Source of the DNA: Streptomyces sp. NA02950
GTDB lineage: Bacteria; Actinomycetota; Actinomycetes; Streptomycetales; Streptomycetaceae
Assembly: GCF_013364155.1 (NCBI RefSeq)
Contig: NZ_CP054916.1
Coordinates: 6,135,001 to 6,199,000 of the forward strand
Reading direction: 5' to 3'
DNA: 64,000 bases
In this document: piece after piece, positions 52,835 through 63,655 of the stretch
Numbering within the stretch: position 1 is the stretch's first letter
How the letters are laid out: every line of letters begins with the position of its first letter
Translations under genes and position numbers: made by a program
The notes under the pieces: generated by a model
The model's input: only the letters and a program-made list of their open reading frames with translations
The model's database searches: none
What the model was told of the DNA's origin: nothing

Positions 52835-53809
52835 GTGACCCTCGCCCCCTCCCGCCGACACGGACAGGTCGTGTGGAGCGACAGCCGGCTGCTCTACGCC
52901 CTCGAGGAAGTCGTCGAGGCCGAGCTCAACCGGCATCTGAACGTCGCCAAGGAATGGATGCCGCACGAGTACGTGCCCTGGAGCGACGGCCGCAACTTCG
53001 ACGGGGTGCTCGGCGGCGAGCCCTGGGCTCCCGAGCAGTCCAAGGTCAGCGATATCGGCCGGACCGCGCTGGTGGTCAATCTGCTCACCGAGGACAACCT
53101 CCCCAGCTACCACCACGAGATAGCCACCCTCTTCGGCCGTGAGGGCGCCTGGGGCACCTGGGTCCACCGGTGGACCGCCGAAGAGGGCCGCCACGGCATC
53201 GTCATGCGCGACTACCTGCTGACCAGCCGCGCCGTCGACCCGGTCGAGCTGGAGCGCTTCCGGATGCAGCACATGTCGGAGGGGTTCGAGTCCGACAACG
53301 CGCACAGCATGCTGCACTCGGTCGCCTACGTCGCCTTCCAGGAGCTCGCCACCCGCATCTCGCACCGCAACACCGGCCACCACTCCGGTGACCCGGTCTG
53401 CGACCGGATGCTGGCCCGCATCGCCACCGACGAGAACCTGCACATGGTCTTCTACCGCAACCTGCTGTCGAAGGCGTTCGAGCTGGCGCCCGACCAGACC
53501 ATGTCCGCCGTCCGCGATGTGGTAGTCAACTTCCGCATGCCGGGCCATGGCATCCCCGGATTCGAGCGCGCCGCCGCCCAGATGGCCATCGGCGGCATCT
53601 ACAACCTGCGCATCCACCACGACGACGTCCTCCAGCCGGTGCTGCGCTTCCTCAAGATCCTTGAGATCGGCGGGCTCGGCCCGGAGGGGCTGAAGGCGCA
53701 GGAGGAACTGGGCCTGTACATGGGCGGTCTGGACGACCAGGCCACCAAGTTCGACGAGAAGCGCGAGGCGCTGCTGGCCCGGCGCAGGGCCCGGGCCGAG
53801 CGCGGCTGA
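52835..53809 (+). CDS. acyl-ACP desaturase
   Basis: 324 residues, GTG 52835 after AGGAG. It is a soluble di-iron stearoyl-ACP-desaturase relative with the two EXXH motifs, EEGRHGIVM (residues near 112) and DENLHMVFY (near 200), plus PSYHHEI as the earlier acidic/His segment. It inserts a double bond into acyl-ACP or acyl-CoA using oxygen and ferredoxin-type electrons, tuning membrane fluidity. Its promoter carries the tandem operator. The intron inserted 190 bases upstream leaves the gene and its promoter intact. Confidence 0.88.
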   Translation: MTLAPSRRHGQVVWSDSRLLYALEEVVEAELNRHLNVAKEWMPHEYVPWSDGRNFDGVLGGEPWAPEQSKVSDIGRTALVVNLLTEDNLPSYHHEIATLFGREGAWGTWVHRWTAEEGRHGIVMRDYLLTSRAVDPVELERFRMQHMSEGFESDNAHSMLHSVAYVAFQELATRISHRNTGHHSGDPVCDRMLARIATDENLHMVFYRNLLSKAFELAPDQTMSAVRDVVVNFRMPGHGIPGFERAAAQMAIGGIYNLRIHHDDVLQPVLRFLKILEIGGLGPEGLKAQEELGLYMGGLDDQATKFDEKREALLARRRARAERG

Positions 53810-53860
53810 CCGCTCCGCCACCGTCGGACGACGGTCGGCCTCCGGCATCCCGGGGGAGAC

Positions 53861-53886
53861 GGCCCCGCCCGGTGCCGGGCGGGGCC
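53861..53886. terminator. bidirectional terminator between desaturase and pepN
   Basis: GGCCCCGCCC (53861-53870) pairs with GGGCGGGGCC (53877-53886) around GGTGCC. It lies between converging transcripts. Confidence 0.75.
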
Positions 53887-53905
53887 CATGAGCCCGGGGC
53901 CGGGG

Positions 53906-56476
53906 TCAGCCCGCCGCCGCGTCCGCGGCCTGGGCCTTCAGGGCGCGCTCCACACCCGCGCGGGACTCGGTGACCAGGCGGCGCAGGGCCGGGGCCGGGT
54001 CGGCCGAGGCGAGCCAGGCGTCGGTGGCGTCCAGGGTGGCCTGGGAGACCTGGAGGGTCGGGTAGAGGCCGATCACGATCTGCTGAGCCATCTCATGGCT
54101 GCGGCTGCTCCAGATGTCCTTCACCGCGGCGAAGTACTTCTCCGTGTACGGCGCGAGCAGCTCGCGCTGGTCGGTCTGGACGAAGCCGCCGATCACCGCC
54201 TCCTGCACCGCGTTCGGCAGCTTGTCGCTCTCCACCACCGAGGCCCACGCCTCCGCCTTGGCCTCGGGGGTCGGCCGCGCGGCCCGGGCGGTCGCGGCGT
54301 GGCGCTCGCCCGCGGAGGTCTTGTCGCGGTCCAGCTCCGCGGCGATGGCCGCCTCGTCGGCCCGGCCGGTGGCCGCCAGCCGCTCCAGCAGCGTCCAGCG
54401 CAGCTCGGTGTCGACGGCCAGGCCCTCGATCGTCTCGGTGCCGTCCAGCAGCCCGGCGACCAGGTCCAGCTGGGCGTCGGTGCGGGCGGTGGCGGCGAAC
54501 GCCCGCGCCCAGGCGAGCTGGTGGTCGCTGCCGGGGGCAGCGGCCCGCAGGTGGTCGAGCGCGTTCTCGGTCCACGTCGCCAGTCCGGTCGGCCGCCAGT
54601 CCGGCGCCGCGTACAGCTCGAGGGCCAGCTTGACCTGGCGGTGGAGCGACTGGACCACGCCGATGTCGGACTCCTTGGCGATGCCCGACAGCACCAGAGA
54701 CAGATAGTCACGGGTGGCCAGTTCGCCGTCCCGGGTCATGTCCCAGGCCGAGGCCCAGCACAGGGCGCGCGGCAGGGACGCCTCGAAGTCGCCCAAGTGC
54801 TCGGTGACCACGGCGAGCGAGTCCGGGTCGAGCCGCACCTTCGCGTACGACAGGTCGTCGTCGTTCAGCAGGATCACCGCGGGGCGCTTGGTGCCGGTCA
54901 GCTGGGGCACCTCGGTCAGCTCACCGTCCACGTCCAGCTCGATCCGCTCGGAGCGGATCAGCTTGCCGGTGGCGTCCAGGTCGTACAGGCCGATGGCGAT
55001 GCGGTGCGGCCGCAGCGTCGGCTCGCCCTTGGCGCCGGGCGGCAGCGCCGGGGCCTCCTGCCGGATGGCGAAGGAGGTGATGGTGCCGGTGGCGTCCGTG
55101 GCGATCTCCGGTCGCAGCACATTGATGCCCGCGGTCTCCAGCCACTTCGTCGACCAGGTCTTCAGATCGCGGCCGCTGGTCTCCTCCAGGGCGCCGAGCA
55201 GATCGGCCAGCCGGGTGTTCCCGTAGGCGTGGCGCTTGAAGTACGCCTGGACACCGGTGAAGAACGCGTCCATGCCGACGTACGCGACGAGCTGCTTCAG
55301 CACGCTCGCGCCCTTGGCGTACGTGATGCCGTCGAAGTTGACCAGGACATCGTCCAGGTCACGGATCTCGGCCATGATCGGGTGGGTGGACGGCAGCTGG
55401 TCCTGCCGGTAGGCCCAGGTCTTCATGGAGTTGGCGAAGGTGGTCCAGGCGTGCGACCACCTACTTCCCGGGGCGTGCGCCTGGCAGGCGATGGAGGTGT
55501 AGGTCGCGAACGACTCGTTGAGCCAGAGGTCGTTCCACCACTCCATGGTGACCAGGTCGCCGAACCACATGTGGGCCAGCTCGTGGAGGATCGTCTCGGC
55601 GCGCGTCTCGTACGCCGCGTCCGTCACCTTGGAACGGAAGACGTACTGGTCGCGAATGGTGACCGCGCCCGCGTTCTCCATCGCGCCCGCGTTGAACTCC
55701 GGCACGAAGAGCTGGTCGTACTTGGCGAACGGGTACGCGTAGTCGAACTTCTCCTCGAACCACTCGAAACCCTGCCGCGTCACCGCGAAGATCGCGTCGG
55801 AGTCGAGGAACTCGGCCAGCGAGGGACGGCAGTAGATGCCCAGCGGCACCGAGCGGCCGTCCTTCTCGTAGGAGCTGTGCACGCTGTGGTACGGGCCGAC
55901 GATGAGGGCCGTGATGTACGTGGAGATCCGCGGCGTCGGCTCGAAGCGCCAGACGTTGTCCTTGGGCTCGGGCGTCGGCGAGTTGGAGATCACCGTCCAG
56001 CCCTCGGGCGCCGTCACGGTGAACCGGAAGGTGGCCTTCAGGTCCGGCTGCTCAAAACTGGCGAACACCCGGCGCGCGTCCGGTACCTCGAACTGCGTGT
56101 AGAGATACGCCTGCTGGTCGACCGGGTCGATGAACCGGTGCAGCCCCTCACCGGTGTTGGTGTACGCGCAGTCCGCCACCACCCGCAGCTCATTGCGCCC
56201 GGCCAGCAGACCCGGCAGCGTGATCCGCGAGTCCTTGAACACCCCGGCCGGATCCAGCGGCTCACCGTTGAGCACCACCTCGTGCACGGTGGGCGCCACC
56301 AGGTCGATGAACGACTCGGCGCCCGCCTCGACGGCGTCGAAGCGCACCGATGTCACCGAGCGGTAGGTGCCGCCCTCCTGCGCGCCCGAGAGGTCGAGAT
56401 CGATCTCGTACGAGTCGACGGTGAGCAGGCGGGCCCGCTGCTGTGCCTCGTCGCGGGTGAGGTTCGTTCCAGGCAC
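53906..56476 (-). CDS. pepN: aminopeptidase N (first copy)
   Basis: 856 residues from GTG 56476 behind AAGGAG (the frame extends further upstream). It is an M1 metallopeptidase: substrate-recognition GAMENAGAVTIRDQYVF, zinc-binding HELAHMWFGDLVTMEWWNDL with the distal Glu in LWLNESFATY, and a long helical ERAP1-like C-terminal domain with TPR-like repeats. It removes N-terminal residues from peptides in the cytoplasm. It is convergent with the desaturase gene and separated by terminator hairpins on both sides. A paralogue of the same layout lies at 60860-63490. Confidence 0.93.
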   Translation of the reverse strand: MPGTNLTRDEAQQRARLLTVDSYEIDLDLSGAQEGGTYRSVTSVRFDAVEAGAESFIDLVAPTVHEVVLNGEPLDPAGVFKDSRITLPGLLAGRNELRVVADCAYTNTGEGLHRFIDPVDQQAYLYTQFEVPDARRVFASFEQPDLKATFRFTVTAPEGWTVISNSPTPEPKDNVWRFEPTPRISTYITALIVGPYHSVHSSYEKDGRSVPLGIYCRPSLAEFLDSDAIFAVTRQGFEWFEEKFDYAYPFAKYDQLFVPEFNAGAMENAGAVTIRDQYVFRSKVTDAAYETRAETILHELAHMWFGDLVTMEWWNDLWLNESFATYTSIACQAHAPGSRWSHAWTTFANSMKTWAYRQDQLPSTHPIMAEIRDLDDVLVNFDGITYAKGASVLKQLVAYVGMDAFFTGVQAYFKRHAYGNTRLADLLGALEETSGRDLKTWSTKWLETAGINVLRPEIATDATGTITSFAIRQEAPALPPGAKGEPTLRPHRIAIGLYDLDATGKLIRSERIELDVDGELTEVPQLTGTKRPAVILLNDDDLSYAKVRLDPDSLAVVTEHLGDFEASLPRALCWASAWDMTRDGELATRDYLSLVLSGIAKESDIGVVQSLHRQVKLALELYAAPDWRPTGLATWTENALDHLRAAAPGSDHQLAWARAFAATARTDAQLDLVAGLLDGTETIEGLAVDTELRWTLLERLAATGRADEAAIAAELDRDKTSAGERHAATARAARPTPEAKAEAWASVVESDKLPNAVQEAVIGGFVQTDQRELLAPYTEKYFAAVKDIWSSRSHEMAQQIVIGLYPTLQVSQATLDATDAWLASADPAPALRRLVTESRAGVERALKAQAADAAAG

Positions 56477-56542
56477 CTGGCAATCTCCTTGTGTCGCGTT
56501 TCCGGCCATCCTTCCACGGACACCCGCCCTCGCGGCGGTAGG

Positions 56543-56589
56543 CAGAGGGCCGGAGCGGGGCGATCCGATCGCCCCGCTCCGGCCCTCTG
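56543..56589. terminator. strong terminator before pepN
   Basis: A 22-bp perfect stem (CAGAGGGCCGGAGCGGGGCG and following, 56543-56564; inverse at 56568-56589) with a CCG loop lies just beyond the asd stop. It separates asd from pepN. Confidence 0.85.
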
Positions 56590-56593
56590 CGCC

Positions 56594-57985
<1,392 letters not shown>

Positions 57986-59719
57986 ATGTCCCGCATACGG
58001 TCCGCCGCCTCTGCCGTCGCCACCCTCGACCGCCGCACCTTCCTGGCCGCCGCCACCGCCACCGGCGCCACCGCCGGCCTGGGGATCGCCTTCGGGCCCG
58101 GTACCGGCTCAGCGGACGCCTCGCAGCCGCCCACGGTGCGCGCCGCGGCCGGCCGGGTGGTGGAGGCGCCCGCGGCCCCCTCCGGGGCCGGTACGACGCT
58201 CGAGACGTTCTCGGCGGCGCACGGCGGCATCGGCTACCGCAGGCTCGCCGACGGCCCGGCCTGGGCGCGCGGCGTGCGGACCGACATCGTCGCGGGCAAG
58301 GGCGGCCGGGAGGACCGGCGCACCGCCCTCGCCTCCTTCGTCCAGCTCACCGATGTGCACATCACCGATGTCCAGCACCCGATGCGCTACGAGTTCCTGC
58401 GCTCGGGCCGCACCGGGGCCTGGCGGCCGCACGAGGCGCTGACCGTGGTCGGGGCCGCCTCGCTCATCGAGCGGGTCAACGGACTGCGCGGCGGACCGGT
58501 CACCGGAGCGCCGCTGTCCTTCGTGATGACCACCGGCGACAACACCGACAACAACTCCCGGATCGAGCTGGACTGGTTCCTGGCCGCCATGAACGGCGGC
58601 CGGATCACCCCCAACACCGGCGACCCCCGGCACTACGAGGGCGTGCAGAACAGCGGGATCAAGGAGTTCTGGCACCCCGACCGGGCCCTGCGCGACGCCG
58701 ACAAGCAGCGCGGCTTCCCGCGGATCGACGGCTTCCTCGAGGCGGCGCTGCGCACCGTGCACAGCCCCGGACTGCGGCTGCCCTGGTACTCGACCATCGG
58801 CAACCACGACGACCTCGGCGGCGGTGTGTACTCCTTCGGCGACGGCTATCTCGCCGAGCTGGCCACCGGCGGCCGCAAGCTCCAGATCGTCCCGGCCGCC
58901 GAGGCCGCCAAGATCTACCAGGGTGAGCGCAAGGGCGCCGACCCCCGCGGCAAGGACATGAAGGAGCTGCTGCGCGCCCACGCCAAGGACATGCGCAGGG
59001 TCACCCCCGACGAGCGCCGCGCGCCCTTCACCCGGGCCGAGTACCTCGCCGCGCACCTCGACCCGGCCCACACCGGCCCCGGCCCGGTCGGCCACGGCTA
59101 CACCAAGGCCAATCTGGAGCAGGGCACCCTCTACTACTCGTTCCGGATATCGGACGACGTCATCGGCGTCAGCCTGGACACCACCGACCCCGGCGGCCAC
59201 TACACCGGTTCGGTCGGCACCGCCCAACTCCGGTGGCTGGAGCGGACCCTGAAGGCCCACAAGGACGACCACGTCCTGGTCTTCAGCCACCACTACAGCC
59301 GCAGCCTGACCAATATGAACCACGACCCGGCCCGCCCCGGCGAGGCCCGGCACGGCGGTGACGAGATCATCGCCCTCTTCCGGCGCCACCCCCAGGTACG
59401 GGCCTGGATCAACGGCCACAGCCACCAGAACGAGATCACCCCGCACGGCACCTTCTGGGAGATCACCACCGCCTCGCACGTGGACTTCCCCCAGCTGGCC
59501 CGGGTCATCGAGATCGTGGACAACCACGACGGCACCCTGTCGCTGTTCACCACGCTGATCGAGGCGGCGGCCCCGCGCCGCACGGACTTCGAGGACCTCT
59601 CCCAGACCGGTCTCGCCGCGCTCTACCGCGAGCTGTCCTTCAACGCGCCCGGCGCCAGCCAGAAACTCGCCGGTGACCCGGGCGACCGCAACACCGAACT
59701 GCTGCTGCGCAAGGGCTGA
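57986..59719 (+). CDS. Tat-exported metallophosphoesterase (TIGR03767-type)
   Basis: 577 residues, ATG 57986. A twin-arginine signal, DRRTFLAAATATGATAGLG, precedes AFGPGTGSADAS. The calcineurin-like fold shows QLTDVHITDVQHPMRYEF, TGDNTDNNSR (metal-binding), YSTIGNHDDLG, VFSHHYSRSL and WINGHSHQNE, the full set of phosphoesterase metal ligands. It acts outside the cell or at its surface on an unknown phosphoester. It ends abutting the stop codon of the next, convergent gene with no gap. Confidence 0.85.
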   Translation: MSRIRSAASAVATLDRRTFLAAATATGATAGLGIAFGPGTGSADASQPPTVRAAAGRVVEAPAAPSGAGTTLETFSAAHGGIGYRRLADGPAWARGVRTDIVAGKGGREDRRTALASFVQLTDVHITDVQHPMRYEFLRSGRTGAWRPHEALTVVGAASLIERVNGLRGGPVTGAPLSFVMTTGDNTDNNSRIELDWFLAAMNGGRITPNTGDPRHYEGVQNSGIKEFWHPDRALRDADKQRGFPRIDGFLEAALRTVHSPGLRLPWYSTIGNHDDLGGGVYSFGDGYLAELATGGRKLQIVPAAEAAKIYQGERKGADPRGKDMKELLRAHAKDMRRVTPDERRAPFTRAEYLAAHLDPAHTGPGPVGHGYTKANLEQGTLYYSFRISDDVIGVSLDTTDPGGHYTGSVGTAQLRWLERTLKAHKDDHVLVFSHHYSRSLTNMNHDPARPGEARHGGDEIIALFRRHPQVRAWINGHSHQNEITPHGTFWEITTASHVDFPQLARVIEIVDNHDGTLSLFTTLIEAAAPRRTDFEDLSQTGLAALYRELSFNAPGASQKLAGDPGDRNTELLLRKG

Positions 59720-60748
59720 TCACCGCGGCAGGACCACTACATATGAGGCCGGGTCGCGGTCGGCCGCCGCGATCAGGGCGGTGCGCACCACCGCGGCCTG
59801 CTCCTCCAGCCCCTCCCGCAGCCTCCGCGGGGTGACCCGCACCACGGTGATGCCCAGCCCCTCCAGATGCTCCCGCTTACGGGCGTACGCCCCGCGCAGC
59901 GCGTACTCGTCATGGTGCGGCGCCCGTGCGTCGATCTCCAGTGCCACCGCCTGGTCGCGCCAGTAGGCGTCCACCTCGCCGAGGCGGTGGCCGCCGGGCA
60001 GCCGCAGCTCCACGTTCCACAGCGGCTCGGGCAGTCCGTAGCCGCGCACCATGTCGTACAGCCGCCCCTCGGCGATGGCCCGGCCCTCGGCCAGCAGCGC
60101 GTCCACCGCGTCGATCACATGCGGCCGGGACAGCAGCCGGGCCTGGCTCAGCTCCTTGACCACGGCCGCCGCCTCGCAGTGGCCGTGGCGTACGGACTCG
60201 GTGAGCAGTCTGCGCACCAGCACCGCGTCGCTGAGCCGGGCGACCGCGTCGGCGAGCGCCCGGGCGACCGGGGCGGTGGGCACCCCCGCGAGGTACTGCG
60301 GGCTCGGCACCGTCTGCGCCCGCACGAACCGCACATAGCCGGTGGCGCGCAGCCGCCGGGTGCGCGCCACCAGGACGTCGACCTGCTCCAGGGAGGCCAG
60401 CGGGGGAGCGCTGGAGAAGTGGTGCAGGGCCAGCGCCGCGAGCCCGGTGACCATCGCCTCGCCGTACGGACCGTCGTCCTCGGCGTCGCTCCCGGCCGCC
60501 GCCGTCTGGCGGCGGCTCGCGGTGTACAGCAGCGCCGCGTGCAGCCGCTCCTCGCCGGTGGCCGGGCCGGGGTGGAGCAGATGGACCCCCGGCAGGATCT
60601 GCAGCCAGGGTCCCCCCTCCCGGCAGCGCTCGGCGGCGACGGCCGCGGTGACACCGTGCTCGCGTAGCTGACGTGTCGTCAGCACCCGGCGCTGGACGTC
60701 GGAGAGGTGGTGGAGCGGACGGGGGGACAGCGGCGTGTTGTGGCTCAT
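59720..60748 (-). CDS. DUF559-like / AbiEi-antitoxin-like protein
   Basis: 342 residues. The N-terminal portion (VLTTRQLREHGVTAAVAAER) resembles the winged helix of AbiEi-type antitoxin proteins and is followed by LQILPGVHLLH. The C-terminal 90 residues (ELRLPGGHRLGEVDAYWRDQ, VALEIDARAPHHDEY and VVRVTPRRL) resemble a DUF559/Vsr-like nuclease fold with the E-V-D and E-I-D acidic residues. This gene type is widespread in actinobacteria with unknown function. No toxin partner is beside it. Confidence 0.65.
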   Translation of the reverse strand: MSHNTPLSPRPLHHLSDVQRRVLTTRQLREHGVTAAVAAERCREGGPWLQILPGVHLLHPGPATGEERLHAALLYTASRRQTAAAGSDAEDDGPYGEAMVTGLAALALHHFSSAPPLASLEQVDVLVARTRRLRATGYVRFVRAQTVPSPQYLAGVPTAPVARALADAVARLSDAVLVRRLLTESVRHGHCEAAAVVKELSQARLLSRPHVIDAVDALLAEGRAIAEGRLYDMVRGYGLPEPLWNVELRLPGGHRLGEVDAYWRDQAVALEIDARAPHHDEYALRGAYARKREHLEGLGITVVRVTPRRLREGLEEQAAVVRTALIAAADRDPASYVVVLPR

Positions 60749-60859
60749 GCCCCGGCCATTCCCGCTCGCCCCACCCCACTCACCGCTGTTACCAACTCGT
60801 CGACAAACCCGGACAACACCGTCCTAAAGGACGGGAGTTCGAATGCCGAAAACGGGCCG

Positions 60860-63490
60860 TCAGACGGCTGTCCGCATATCGCACTCCTGTCCGCGCAGCG
60901 TGCGCGCCAGATCGTCCCGCGCCTCCAGGACCAGTCGGCGCAGCGCGGGCGCCGCGTCCGGCCGGGCGGCCAGCCATGCGTCGGTGGCCTTCAGTGTCGT
61001 GGTGTCGCCCTGGGTGGCCGGGAACAGACCGCGCACGATCGCCATTCCGATCTCGATCGACCGCTCCTGCCAGATCCGCTCGATCATCTCGAAGTAGCGC
61101 GGTGCGTACGGCGTCAGCAGCTCTCGCTGACCCGGCTGGTCGAAGCCCGCGATGGTGGCCTCCACCAGGGCGTTGGAGAGCCGGTCCGAGTCCACCACGA
61201 CCGCCCACGCCTCCGCCTTGACCTCCGCCGAGGGCCGCGCAGCCAGACACCGCACCTGGTGGCGCTTGCCGGAGGCGGTGTCATCACGGGCCAGCTCGGC
61301 CGCGATCACCGACTCGTCGGCGGCCCCGGCCCCGGCCAGCGACGCCAGGAAGGTCCAGCGCAGCTCCTGGTCGACGTCGAGCCCGTCGATCCGGGCCGTA
61401 CCGTCCAGCAGCCCGTGCAGCAGCCGCAGTTCGGAGTCGGCCGTGGCGAGCTGGGCGAAGAACCGCGCCCAGGCCAGCTGGTGTCCGCTGCCCGGCTCGG
61501 CGCGCCGCAGCTCGGCGAGCGCCCCCTCGGCCAGCCGTGCCCCGGCCGCCTCGCGCGCCACGGGCGCGGTGTAGTGGTGCAGGGCGGACAGCGCCCACGC
61601 CTGGACCATCTGGAGCACACCGATATCGGTCTCGGTCCCGGCGAAGCGCAGCACCAGACCCAGGTAGTCGCGGGCGGGCATCAGCCCGTCCCGGGTCAGG
61701 TTCCACAGCGCGGACCAGCACAGCGCACGGGCCAGCGGATCGCTCAGCTCGCCCAGGCGCTCGCGCAGGGTGGCCAGCGACCCCTCGTCGAAGCGGATCT
61801 TGCAGTAGGTGAGGTCCTCGTCGTTGACCAGGACCAGATCGGGCCGCTCGGCCCCGGTCAGCTCGCCGACGACCGTACGGGGCCCGTCGACGTCGGTCTC
61901 GGCGCGGGCGTAGCGCACCAGCGCCCCGGCCTCGTCCGTGCGGTACAGCCCGACGGCGATCCGGTGCGGGCGCAGCGCGTCCCGCGAGGCGGCCGCGGCG
62001 TCGGGCACGGTGATCTCGGGGGCCTCCTGGACCACGGCCAGCTCGGTGATGTGACCGGCCGCGTCACAGGTGAGCTGCGGAGTGAGCACATTGACGCCCG
62101 CGGTCTCCAGCCAGGCCCGGGACCAGGCGGCCATGTCCCGGCCCGAGGTCTCGGTGAGCACCGCCAGCAGATCGGACAGCCGGGTGTTGCCGAACGCGTG
62201 GCGCTTGAAGTAGCGCCGCGCGCCCTCCAGGAAGGCGTCCTGCCCGGCGTAGGCCACCAGCTGCTTGAGCACCGAGGCGCCCTTGGCGTAGGTGATCCCG
62301 TCGAAGTTGAGCTTGGCGTCCTCCAGGTCACGGATGTCGGCGGTGACCGGGTGGGTGGAGGGCAGCTGGTCGGCGCGGTACGCCCAGGACTTGCGGCGGT
62401 TGGCGAAGGTGATCCAGCCGTCGGTGAAGCGGGTGGCGCCGACCAGCGCGAAGGCGCCCATGAAGTCCGCGAACGACTCCTTGAGCCACAGATCGTCCCA
62501 CCACTCCATGGTCACCAGGTCGCCGAACCACATATGGGCCATCTCGTGGAGGATGACGTTGGCCCGGTGCTCGTACGACGCCTGGGTGACCTTGCCGCGG
62601 AAGACGAACTCCTCGCGGAAGGTCACGCACCCCGGGTTCTCCATCGCCCCGATGTTGTACTCGGGCACAAACGCCTGGTCGTACTTGCCGAACGGATACG
62701 GGTAGTCGAAGCGGTCGTGGAAGAAGTCCAGGCCCTGCTTGGTGACGGTGAAGATGTCGTCCGCGTCGAAGTGCTTGGCCAGGCCCGCGCGGCACAGCGC
62801 GCCCAGCGGGATCTCCAGGACCGTGCCGTCGGGCAGGGTGCGCCGGTAGGTGTCGGTCTCGTAGTGGTACGGGCCCGCGACGACCGCCGTGATGTACGTG
62901 GAGATGGGCAGCGTCGGGGTGAAGTGGGTGGTGGTGCCCGAGCCACCGGAGGCGGCCGGCTCGCGGCGGTCCGCCGTGCCGTTGCTGAGTACGGTCCAGT
63001 GGCCGGGCGCGGTCACCGCGAAGGTGAACGGGGCCTTCAGATCCGGCTGTTCGAAGGTGGTGAAGACCCGGCGGGCGTCGGCCGGCTCGTACTGGGTGTA
63101 GAGGTAGACCTCGCCGTCCTCGGGGTCGGCGAAGTGGTGCAGCCCCTCGCCGGTCCGGCTGTACGCGCACCGCGCGTCGACGATCAGCTCGTTCTCGGCG
63201 GCGAGCCCGTCCAGCGCGATCCGGGCCCCGTCGAAGACGGCCGCCGGGTCCAGCTCCCGTCCATTGAGGGTCACCGAGGTCACCGAGGGTGCCACCAGAT
63301 CGGCGAAGGTCGAGGCGCCCGGCTCGGCGCAGCGGAACCGTACGGTGGTGGTGGAACGGAACGTGCGCGGCCCGGGGCCGGTGTGCGGCTCGACCGCCGA
63401 CCGCACATCGAGCGCCACGTCATAGGCGTCCACGGTCAGCAGCCTCGCCCGCTCCCGGGCCTCGTCACGGGTCAGGTTCTCACCAGGCAC
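60860..63490 (-). CDS. pepN: aminopeptidase N (second copy)
   Basis: 876 residues, GTG 63490. It has the same layout as the copy at 53906: VPGENLTRDEARERARLL, GAMENPGCVTFREEF, HEMAHMWFGDLVTMEWWDDL with LWLKESFADF, and the helical C-terminal domain. It starts after a shorter spacer than the first copy and diverges from a DsbA-type gene. The two copies differ clearly in sequence, so they are an old duplication. Both keep all zinc ligands, so both should be active. Confidence 0.93.
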   Translation of the reverse strand: MPGENLTRDEARERARLLTVDAYDVALDVRSAVEPHTGPGPRTFRSTTTVRFRCAEPGASTFADLVAPSVTSVTLNGRELDPAAVFDGARIALDGLAAENELIVDARCAYSRTGEGLHHFADPEDGEVYLYTQYEPADARRVFTTFEQPDLKAPFTFAVTAPGHWTVLSNGTADRREPAASGGSGTTTHFTPTLPISTYITAVVAGPYHYETDTYRRTLPDGTVLEIPLGALCRAGLAKHFDADDIFTVTKQGLDFFHDRFDYPYPFGKYDQAFVPEYNIGAMENPGCVTFREEFVFRGKVTQASYEHRANVILHEMAHMWFGDLVTMEWWDDLWLKESFADFMGAFALVGATRFTDGWITFANRRKSWAYRADQLPSTHPVTADIRDLEDAKLNFDGITYAKGASVLKQLVAYAGQDAFLEGARRYFKRHAFGNTRLSDLLAVLTETSGRDMAAWSRAWLETAGVNVLTPQLTCDAAGHITELAVVQEAPEITVPDAAAASRDALRPHRIAVGLYRTDEAGALVRYARAETDVDGPRTVVGELTGAERPDLVLVNDEDLTYCKIRFDEGSLATLRERLGELSDPLARALCWSALWNLTRDGLMPARDYLGLVLRFAGTETDIGVLQMVQAWALSALHHYTAPVAREAAGARLAEGALAELRRAEPGSGHQLAWARFFAQLATADSELRLLHGLLDGTARIDGLDVDQELRWTFLASLAGAGAADESVIAAELARDDTASGKRHQVRCLAARPSAEVKAEAWAVVVDSDRLSNALVEATIAGFDQPGQRELLTPYAPRYFEMIERIWQERSIEIGMAIVRGLFPATQGDTTTLKATDAWLAARPDAAPALRRLVLEARDDLARTLRGQECDMRTAV

Positions 63491-63655
63491 GACGCGGGCT
63501 CCCTCGATGTCGTCTCGAATGTCGGACAGCGCGCATCATGTCACGCCGCACTCCCCGGGGGAATCGGGGAATGGCGCCCGATCGTGCTCGTGTTGGGGTG
63601 AGGGAGAGGCCCGATACCCGTACGCGTTTCGTATGCGCTCGCAAGAGGAGACACC

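Noticed and set aside
60707..63601. A plus-strand open frame of over 900 codons across the second pepN
   Set aside because: Antisense shadow of a gene with intact catalytic motifs; no ribosome-binding site or recognisable product.
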